The translations under genes were made by a program, and so were the position numbers. Source: an uncultured Moheibacter sp. (GTDB lineage: Bacteria; Bacteroidota; Bacteroidia; Flavobacteriales; Weeksellaceae). From it: 6,179 nt of DNA. Of this stretch, positions 1 through 4,850 are shown one piece after another. Each line of letters opens with the position of its first letter. Position 1 is the stretch's first letter. The notes beneath the pieces were generated by a model that had not been told where the DNA came from, ran no database searches, and worked only from the letters and a program-made list of their open reading frames with translations. The stretch is from contig CALLXZ010000372.1 in NCBI GenBank assembly GCA_937875605.1, forward strand, positions 1-6,179, in the 5' to 3' direction.

Positions 1-119
1 TCATCGAAAAAATCGGGTTACAGGAATTTTTATCGCCAACCCGGGCAAACGGTCTTTTGGCAATGATTAAACAATTCAAGTTTTACGCAATCGCTTTCCA
101 AGCCAAAAACAAAAACTGA
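1..119 (+). CDS. 3' end of an unidentified gene (partial)
   Basis: An open frame enters from the left edge and stops at TGA 117-119, giving 38 visible residues that end in FYAIAFQAKNKN. The stop lies 5 bases before the antiporter ATG, so this is probably the preceding gene of the same transcript rather than noise. The visible tail has no diagnostic motif. A short hydrophobic, aromatic strand followed by a basic end would suit the last beta-strand of a Rossmann-type enzyme such as a class I methyltransferase, but that is a guess. It does not look like KefF, the quinone reductase that accompanies KefC in enterobacteria, although 38 residues are too few to exclude it. Confidence 0.55.
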   Translation, partial: IEKIGLQEFLSPTRANGLLAMIKQFKFYAIAFQAKNKN

Positions 120-124
120 TATAA

Positions 125-2008
125 ATGGGCGAATTTTCATTATTTCAAGCCTTTATTTATTTATTTGCTGCCGTCGTTTGTGTTCCGATTGCAAAAAGAT
201 TGGGGCTAGGATCTGTTTTAGGCTACTTGGCCGCTGGGGTTTTGATTGGTCCCTTTGTCCTGGGGCCTGTTTTAGGAACTTCTTCCGGCGATGAAGTAGA
301 GGATATCATGCATGCTGCCGAATTTGGGGTTGTGATGATGTTATTTCTCGTTGGATTAGAATTGGATCCGAAAGAATTCTGGAAAATGCGGAAGAAAATT
401 TTAGGAATCGGAAGCATTCAGTTATTTGGAACGATGCTCATAGTGGTTCCCATTGCACTGCATCTAATTGGATTGGGCTTCGGAGCTTCTATCGCAATTG
501 GTGCTGCTGTGGCTATGTCCTCTACCGCAATTATTTTACAAACCCTTTCTGAAAAAGGACTCACCAAAACGCCCTGTGGAAAGTCCAGTTTTTCGGTATT
601 GCTTTTTCAAGATATAATGGTTATCCCTATTTTGGCTCTTCTTCCTTTATTGGCTTTAAAATCAACCATCGTAACCCACGGTACACACCATACACTTCTG
701 GATGGAGCTCCCGGCTGGATGAAAACTCTTGCCATTATTTCCGCCATCGGAGTTGTTTTCTTTGTAGGAAACTATATTGTCAATCCGTTTTTTAAATACA
801 TCGCAAGATTACAAGTTCGCGAGTTATTTACTTCCTTTGCTCTGATGCTGGTAATCGGTGTTTCTGTTCTAATGAATTATGTAGGGCTAAGTCCGGCTTT
901 GGGCGCATTTATGGCAGGAATGACACTTGCAAACAGCGAATTCAAACATCAATTGGAAAGTGATATCGAACCTTTCAAGGCATTGCTCTTAGGTTTATTT
1001 TTTATTGCAGTGGGTTCTACTATTAATTTCCGATTAATTATAAACGAACCGTTGACAATTCTTTCTCTGGTCTTCGGTATCATGTTGATAAAGGGAATCG
1101 CATTAATGGTCGCAGGCTGGGTTTTCAAATTAAAATTGAACCAAAATCTATTGTTTGCTATTTTGCTCTCACAAATCGGTGAATTTGCATTTGTCATTTT
1201 AAATATCAGTAATCAATTACAACTGATTCCCAAACATTGGGTCGATTTATTACTCGCCACAACGGCCGTAACCATGGCTGTAACACCAATTTTGTTAATT
1301 ATCAACGAAAAATGGATTGTTCCCATGATGGGAATGAAAAAAGTGAAAGCGGGCGGATACGAAGATGATTTGGATTATAATTTTGGTGATATTTCGGATA
1401 AAAAAGTAATCATCGCCGGTTATGGTGATTTTGGAAATACAGTAGGAAGAATTGTAAAATACAGTGGTTTTAGCGCAACGGTTCTGGACAATGACGGTGA
1501 GCGTGTGGAATTATTAAGAAAATTAGGTTTTAATGTCTTTTTTGGAGATGCTACGAATTTGAACACGCTTAAAGCAGCGAAAGCTGATGAAGCCGATCTT
1601 TTGATCGCAGCAATTGATCCGCCAGAAGTTAACCAAGTATTGGTGGAATTGGTCAGAAAGAATTTTCCCAACCTGAGAATAATGATCAGATCCAGAAATC
1701 GATTTGATGCCTATAATTATTTGAATCAAGGTTTTACAAAAGTTTACCGTGAAAATTTCTATACCGCCGTTCAAGTTGGAGTAGACGCTTTGGAAGAGCT
1801 AGGAATGAATCATGAAGATGCCATAAAACAAGGAGAAATATTCGCCCTCGCTGACCGCGCTTCTTTAAAACGCCTTTCCAAACACAGCCAAAATCTGGAA
1901 GAATACATTTCTGCTTCCAAGGAAGAAATAGAAAACGTACGTAAAAAACTTAATCAGGGAATGGATTTGTTGACGATTGACCACACAGAGGATCAAAGAG
2001 AGCTCTAG
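125..2008 (+). CDS. KefB/KefC-type cation:proton antiporter (CPA2 family) with C-terminal TrkA-N/KTN domain
   Basis: This inner-membrane monovalent cation:proton antiporter has 627 residues, close to the roughly 600-620 of E. coli KefB/KefC. Residues 1-400 form a hydrophobic Na+/H+-exchanger core. It contains GLELDP (77-82), the FQDI motif (161-164) whose Gln-Asp pair belongs to the family ion pathway, and HQLESDIEPFK (275-285), which matches the KefC cytoplasmic regulatory loop HALESDIEPFK. A Rossmann KTN domain begins near 425, with the dinucleotide motif GYGDFG (432-437), the acidic end of beta-2 in VLDND (453-457) and FGDAT (473-477). YRENF (541-545) corresponds to ERETF in KefC. In KefC relatives, nucleotide and thiol-adduct binding to KTN gates K+ efflux coupled to H+ entry during electrophile stress; that role here is inferred. 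The ATG at 125 fits the usual N-terminus and follows the previous stop by 5 bases. No Shine-Dalgarno sequence is visible, only an A-rich leader. KefB and KefC cannot be told apart, and cation specificity cannot be read from sequence. Confidence 0.93.
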   Translation: MGEFSLFQAFIYLFAAVVCVPIAKRLGLGSVLGYLAAGVLIGPFVLGPVLGTSSGDEVEDIMHAAEFGVVMMLFLVGLELDPKEFWKMRKKILGIGSIQLFGTMLIVVPIALHLIGLGFGASIAIGAAVAMSSTAIILQTLSEKGLTKTPCGKSSFSVLLFQDIMVIPILALLPLLALKSTIVTHGTHHTLLDGAPGWMKTLAIISAIGVVFFVGNYIVNPFFKYIARLQVRELFTSFALMLVIGVSVLMNYVGLSPALGAFMAGMTLANSEFKHQLESDIEPFKALLLGLFFIAVGSTINFRLIINEPLTILSLVFGIMLIKGIALMVAGWVFKLKLNQNLLFAILLSQIGEFAFVILNISNQLQLIPKHWVDLLLATTAVTMAVTPILLIINEKWIVPMMGMKKVKAGGYEDDLDYNFGDISDKKVIIAGYGDFGNTVGRIVKYSGFSATVLDNDGERVELLRKLGFNVFFGDATNLNTLKAAKADEADLLIAAIDPPEVNQVLVELVRKNFPNLRIMIRSRNRFDAYNYLNQGFTKVYRENFYTAVQVGVDALEELGMNHEDAIKQGEIFALADRASLKRLSKHSQNLEEYISASKEEIENVRKKLNQGMDLLTIDHTEDQREL

Positions 2009-2009
2009 G

Positions 2010-3005
2010 ATGAAAGCCGCAAAAAAAACCTCACAAAAGCTTCTTCTCATGCGATTCAGTTCGTTGGGTGACGTTGCAATGACCGTTCCTGTTATCCAAG
2101 AATTTTTACAACAAAATCCGGATGTGGAATTGGTTTATTTGTCGAGGGAAAAATTCAAACCTTTATTTGAAAACATTCCCAATTTGAAATTCTATCCAGC
2201 AGATTTAGATAGAAAACATAAAGGTTTTCTGGGTTTATATCAATTATCCAAAGAATTAAATTCTTTTCAATTTGATGGAATTGTTGATTTACATAATGTT
2301 TTGAGAACTAATATTTTACGAAAATTTATTTCCGCCAAAAAGAAATCAAAATTGGACAAAGGAAGAAATGAACGTAAAGAATTGTTGAAAAAAGAAAAGA
2401 AAATCCTGAAACCGATTCGTTCTATGCCCGAACGTTATGCCGATGTTTTTCGCGATTTAGGATTTGAATTGGAACTTTCGCATCAACTTCCTGAAAATAA
2501 CACAACGAAAGAAAACGCCATAGGAATTGCTCCGTTTGCCATGTATGAAGGTAAAATGTATCCGATTGACAAAATGCGAGCAATTGCTTTAAAAATCGCT
2601 GAGAGTGGAACAAATGTTTATTTGTTCGGAGGTAAAGCGGAAGCAAATGAATTGGAATCCTGGGAAAAGTTAAATCCAAACATAAAATCGTTGGCGGGAA
2701 AATTTAGTTTTTCGGAAGAATTGGATTTGATGCGAAAAATCAAACTCATGGTTTCCATGGATTCTGCCAATATGCATTTGGCTTCGCTTGTAGGTACAAA
2801 AGTGGTTTCAATCTGGGGAAATACGCATCCTTTTATGGGATTTCTGGGTTATGGTCAATCGCTGGACAATGTGATCCAGGATGAAACAATGAAAGAAAGA
2901 CCCTCTTCCGTTTTTGGAAAAGAACCAAAAGGAGGCAAAAAATTAGATTATTTCGAAAAAATTTCGCCTGAAATGATTATCAAAAAAATAGAAAAAAACC
3001 TTTAA
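2010..3005 (+). CDS. Glycosyltransferase family 9 protein (ADP-heptose:LPS heptosyltransferase-like)
   Basis: This is a GT-B fold sugar transferase of family GT9, the family of WaaC/WaaF/WaaQ, which add heptose to the LPS core at the cytoplasmic face of the inner membrane. The chosen ATG at 2010 gives 331 residues. An in-frame TTG at 1977 would add 11 residues overlapping the antiporter and is less likely. The N-terminal motif MRFSSLGDVAMTVP (14-27) carries Asp21, equivalent to the catalytic Asp of WaaC. The nucleotide-sugar motif MDSANMHLASL (250-260) provides Asp251 and His256, followed by GTKVVSIWG. A very basic insert at 109-131 contains DKGR and precedes RYADVF. The start is 1 base after the antiporter stop and the next gene abuts directly, so it is translated as part of an operon. 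The protein contains no cysteine at all. The acceptor and the exact sugar are unknown; a step in LPS core assembly is an inference. Confidence 0.88.
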   Translation: MKAAKKTSQKLLLMRFSSLGDVAMTVPVIQEFLQQNPDVELVYLSREKFKPLFENIPNLKFYPADLDRKHKGFLGLYQLSKELNSFQFDGIVDLHNVLRTNILRKFISAKKKSKLDKGRNERKELLKKEKKILKPIRSMPERYADVFRDLGFELELSHQLPENNTTKENAIGIAPFAMYEGKMYPIDKMRAIALKIAESGTNVYLFGGKAEANELESWEKLNPNIKSLAGKFSFSEELDLMRKIKLMVSMDSANMHLASLVGTKVVSIWGNTHPFMGFLGYGQSLDNVIQDETMKERPSSVFGKEPKGGKKLDYFEKISPEMIIKKIEKNL

Positions 3006-3548
3006 ATGATGAAAGCCTCAGATTTGATTTCAGAATTGGAAACTTATACGAAAAGCCATTTGGAAAAGGCGGAAAACTTTAAAATGCGTTCTTTGGAAGA
3101 ATTATCCAAAAAATCTTCTCCTGAAAAATGGAATGTTTTGGAGTGTTTGGAACATCTGAATATTTATGGTGATTTCTACATTCCGGAAATGAAACGGAAA
3201 ATGGAAAATTCTCAACTCTCGAACTCTTCTGAATTCAAAACTGGTCTTTTGGGCAATTATTTTGCGAAAATGATGCTTCCTAAGGAGAAGTTGAATAAGA
3301 TGAAAACAATGAAAAAAACCAATCCGATTTCAAAACAATTGGATAAAAATGTAATTGATAAATTCATCCTTCAGCAACATCAATTATTGGAATTACTGGA
3401 AACGGCAAAAGGAAAAAATCTGAATAAAATCAAAACGGGAATCAGTATCGCGAACTGGATAAAATTAAAATTAGGTGATACATTTCGAGTGGTTATTTAT
3501 CATAATGAAAGACACATTCAACAGGTAGAAAAAGCACTAATCGGTTGA
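3006..3548 (+). CDS. DinB-like (DinB_2 type) putative metal-dependent protein
   Basis: This 180-residue helical protein has the pattern of the DinB/YfiT four-helix-bundle superfamily. W42 starts the signature WNVLECLEHL, placing His50 in helix 2. The C-terminal YHNERHIQQ gives His166 and His170 in the last helix. Together these form the usual three-histidine metal site. Members include thiol-dependent S-transferases and damage-induced proteins, and many are uncharacterised. In thiol-using lineages some act with bacillithiol or mycothiol, but no substrate can be assigned here. The ATG at 3006 abuts the glycosyltransferase stop (TAA 3003-3005). A second ATG follows at 3009, so the true start may be one codon later. 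The middle (80-145) is lysine-rich with little that is distinctive. Zero spacing to the upstream gene indicates translational coupling. It closes the plus-strand operon. Confidence 0.82.
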   Translation: MMKASDLISELETYTKSHLEKAENFKMRSLEELSKKSSPEKWNVLECLEHLNIYGDFYIPEMKRKMENSQLSNSSEFKTGLLGNYFAKMMLPKEKLNKMKTMKKTNPISKQLDKNVIDKFILQQHQLLELLETAKGKNLNKIKTGISIANWIKLKLGDTFRVVIYHNERHIQQVEKALIG

Positions 3549-3556
3549 TTAATTTT
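3538..3556. terminator. Possible weak bidirectional hairpin at the convergent gene junction
   Basis: TAATC (3538-3542) and GATTA (3547-3551) can pair around the loop GGTT, spanning the stop codons of both convergent genes. On the plus strand ATTTT follows directly. On the minus strand a CTTTTTC run follows after 3 bases. The stem is only 5 bp and mostly A-T, so it is a weak candidate, but nothing else between the two genes could end transcription. Confidence 0.25.
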
Positions 3557-4223
3557 CATGCGTTACGCCTTTCTGGATACGGTTTTCTATTCTTTCATCT
3601 ATTTCAGAAAAAACACCAAATCCTTTTAGAATTACAATGACACCAAATCCAATTAAAATCAAGCCGATGGTCTTTTTAAACCAGAAAATCCGGCGCATCG
3701 TAAAACTTTCCTTTACCCTCTGAGCCAAAAATATCTTTCCTAAATCCAAGCAGAAAAACGTTGCAAGAACGATTCCCATATAAAGCAGTGTATCTTGTTC
3801 AGCTGGATATTGAATCACAATGGTACTGACGATAAAAAACCAAAAAACAATCACTCCAATGTTCAAAATGTTTAGCAGAAACCCATTTAAGAAGGTCTTG
3901 AGGTAATTTCGGTTGACTACGTTTACATTTCGCATTTTAAGATTGGGTTTGGTAACAAACATGAGCAATCCGTAAATAAGAATAAAAAATCCGCCAAAAA
4001 TATAAATGGACGGATTATTTTGTATGGCTAATGCTAAATCTTTACTTCCAAAATACGCCACCGAAATACATAAAATATCGGCACAAATAACACCCAAATT
4101 TAAGATAATTGCCGCTTTCCAACCACGTGAGACACTGGTCTCCAACAGTAAAAAGAAAACCGGTCCGATAAGCACCAAACTAAGGACGATTCCAATTGCA
4201 ATTGCAGATCCAACTAATTCCAT
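3549..4223 (-). CDS. LysE/RhtB-family exporter (amino-acid efflux type)
   Basis: This is a 224-residue integral membrane protein with about six hydrophobic segments, roughly residues 3-27, 36-58, 70-90, 112-136, 145-166 and 183-204. That count and length are typical of the LysE/RhtB translocators, which export amino acids or related small molecules by proton exchange. Family-type features are the early Gly-Pro in LSLVLIGPVFF (G20-P21), an Asp in the second segment (D49) and NGFLLNILN (113-121), corresponding to the usual GFLLNxLNP. The usual Pro is replaced here by Ile122. The C-terminal tail is short and charged. The substrate cannot be predicted. The ATG at 4221-4223 lies 22 bases after a duplicated rnr gene end that carries its own stop, which suggests that lysE once followed rnr directly. 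Its stop (TTA on plus, 3549-3551) touches the DinB stop. Confidence 0.87.
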   Translation of the reverse strand: MELVGSAIAIGIVLSLVLIGPVFFLLLETSVSRGWKAAIILNLGVICADILCISVAYFGSKDLALAIQNNPSIYIFGGFFILIYGLLMFVTKPNLKMRNVNVVNRNYLKTFLNGFLLNILNIGVIVFWFFIVSTIVIQYPAEQDTLLYMGIVLATFFCLDLGKIFLAQRVKESFTMRRIFWFKKTIGLILIGFGVIVILKGFGVFSEIDERIENRIQKGVTHEN

Positions 4224-4249
4224 AGAAAGTGCAAGTTAGTAAGTTTTAC

Positions 4250-4279
4250 CCTAACAACTCAAAATCCAATTGTTTATTT
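4250..4279 (-). repeat. 30-bp direct repeat, copy A: duplicated 3' end of rnr upstream of lysE
   Basis: These 30 bases are identical to 4837-4866, offset by 587 bp. The first mismatches outside are 4249/4836 and 4280/4867, and similarity ends on the 4280 side. Read on the minus strand in the rnr frame, this copy encodes NKQLDFELLG. The next bases complete the Gly codon as GGG and give a TAA stop at 4246-4248. It is therefore a usable gene end, not just a similar string. It probably marks the original end of rnr before the toxin-antitoxin unit was inserted. Confidence 0.95.
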
Positions 4280-4291
4280 AATAGATTTATT

Positions 4292-4327
4292 ATGATAATT
4301 GAGCTATCAAAAGCTTGAAATTATCAT
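4292..4327. repeat. 9-bp perfect inverted repeat directly downstream of the toxin gene
   Basis: ATGATAATT (4292-4300) and AATTATCAT (4319-4327) are perfect inverted copies separated by 18 bases. Within the spacer, TCAA/AAGC/TTGA can form a small inner hairpin. The outer arm reaches the last base of the toxin stop codon. The arms are A-T rich, with one G-C pair each, and no T-run follows on the minus strand. It is therefore a poor intrinsic terminator. It could instead be an mRNA 3' stem, a protein-binding site or a structural end of the inserted unit. Confidence 0.5.
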
Positions 4328-4602
4328 TAACCAAATAGGTCTGAATGCGTTCCGGTATCCATCAATAACAAAACCAATTCGTCTTCATTTATCTTCCAAA
4401 CTAAAAGCCAATTAGGTTTTATATGGCATTCCCAACAATCACTGTATTTTCCAGTCAATTTATGAGCTTTATTGTTGGCTGGAAGTGACTCTCCTTTTTG
4501 TAAAATATCAATGATCTCTTTTAATAAGTTTAAATCATAATTTCTTCTTATACATAATTTTAAACTTTTCTCAAATCGGTTAGTAGTCTTAATTGTGTAC
4601 AT
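4327..4602 (-). CDS. Type II toxin, YafQ-type mRNA interferase (RelE/ParE superfamily)
   Basis: This 91-residue protein is very close in length and pattern to E. coli YafQ (92 residues), a ribosome-dependent endoribonuclease that cuts translated mRNA. The C-terminal half matches well: AHKLTG (46-51), the ECHIKPNWLLVWK stretch (58-70) and TGTHSDLFG (83-91). They correspond to DHPLQG, DAHVEPDWILIYK and TGTHAALFG in YafQ. The aligned active-site residues are His47, His60, Trp65, His86 and Phe90. YafQ Asp67 is replaced here by Asn64. The N-terminus (MYTIKTTNRFEKSLKL) is the usual first strand and helix. The start ATG (4600-4602) shares one base with the antitoxin stop (TGATG), the antitoxin-first arrangement that couples translation. 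It is expected to be held inactive by the upstream partner and released under stress. Activity is inferred from the family and not shown by the sequence. Confidence 0.88.
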   Translation of the reverse strand: MYTIKTTNRFEKSLKLCIRRNYDLNLLKEIIDILQKGESLPANNKAHKLTGKYSDCWECHIKPNWLLVWKINEDELVLLLMDTGTHSDLFG

Positions 4603-4814
4603 CAGCCTAAGACTTTCTCAAACAATTCGTTTGAATCTTTGTAAGAATTTATTCTATTTTCTTTGACGTCTTCAAGCGCATCTTCCATTCCCGGTTTTGA
4701 CTCTTCTTTTAAAACTGAAACACCTTTATCTTCTGAAGTAAAAAATTCGACAAGACTTAAAAATTGTTTTCCAAACCTTGTCTTTTCATCAATTTTTAAA
4801 GTAATTGTTTTCAT
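4602..4814 (-). CDS. Type II antitoxin partner of the YafQ-type toxin (DUF2683-like)
   Basis: This 70-residue acidic protein lies immediately upstream of the toxin. Its TGA (4602-4604) shares one base with the toxin ATG. The N-terminus MKTITLKIDEKTRFGKQFL forms a strand followed by a helix and resembles small Bacteroidota proteins of the DUF2683 kind. The C-terminus DVKENRINSYKDSNELFEKVLG has the ending seen in many RelB/DinJ-like antitoxins that wrap the toxin (xGxxxxYKxxxELFxxxL). No classical ribbon-helix-helix or HTH sequence stands out, so DNA binding and autoregulation are uncertain. The chosen ATG (4812-4814) is 18 bases after the rnr stop and only 4 bases after a promoter -7 box, which would make the mRNA nearly leaderless. 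The role is inferred mainly from the toxin partner, gene order, overlap and size. Confidence 0.75.
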   Translation of the reverse strand: MKTITLKIDEKTRFGKQFLSLVEFFTSEDKGVSVLKEESKPGMEDALEDVKENRINSYKDSNELFEKVLG

Positions 4815-4818
4815 ATCA

Positions 4819-4850
4819 CAAATATATCGAAATCATCCTAACAACTCAAA
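4819..4850 (-). promoter_or_regulatory. Bacteroidota-type promoter for the toxin-antitoxin operon
   Basis: On the minus strand a -33 box TTTG (4850-4847) is followed after 20 bases by TATATTTG (4826-4819), an exact match to the Bacteroidota -7 consensus TAnnTTTG. The -33 box lies within the last codons of rnr, inside the 30-bp repeat, while the -7 box lies in the unique flank of the island. Only 4 bases separate the -7 box from the antitoxin ATG, so transcription should begin at or next to the start codon. Confidence 0.6.

Larger units (their letters stand above)
4250..4836 (-). mobile_element. Putative 587-bp toxin-antitoxin island inserted at the 3' end of rnr
   Basis: The unit consists of one repeat copy (4250-4279) and the 557 bp between the copies, holding only the antitoxin and toxin genes. 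Hand counting gives 145 G/C in 480 bases (30%) for 4321-4800, against 193 in 480 (40%) for 4861-5340 in rnr. This supports a foreign origin. Removing exactly one repeat period would leave an intact rnr ending in TAA, 22 bases before lysE. There is no integrase, transposase or IS end. The movement mechanism is unknown, so calling it mobile is an inference from the duplication, composition and cargo. Confidence 0.55.

Noticed and set aside
1977..2009. TTG start giving an 11-residue N-terminal extension of the glycosyltransferase
   Set aside because: It would overlap the antiporter by 32 bases. The ATG at 2010 follows the stop by one base and fits the GT9 N-terminus, where the MRFSSLGD strand comes soon after the start.
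3560..3568. GCGTTACGC palindrome near the lysE 3' end
   Set aside because: It is a 4-bp dyad with a one-base centre inside the lysE coding end, too short to be distinguished from chance.
4006..4239. Plus-strand 77-residue open frame across the lysE 5' end
   Set aside because: It is antisense to the well-supported LysE frame, has no family pattern and no promoter. The same applies to other open frames antisense to the antiporter, glycosyltransferase and rnr.
4250..4279. Copy A as the terminal repeat of an insertion sequence, or as a CRISPR repeat
   Set aside because: There are only two copies, in direct orientation, matching a coding gene end. No transposase is present, no short target-site duplication was seen outside the copies, and there is no array periodicity.
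4292..4327. Inverted repeat as a strong intrinsic terminator of the TA operon
   Set aside because: The stem has one G-C pair per arm, the spacer is 18 bases and no T-run follows on the minus strand, so it is kept only as a structural repeat.
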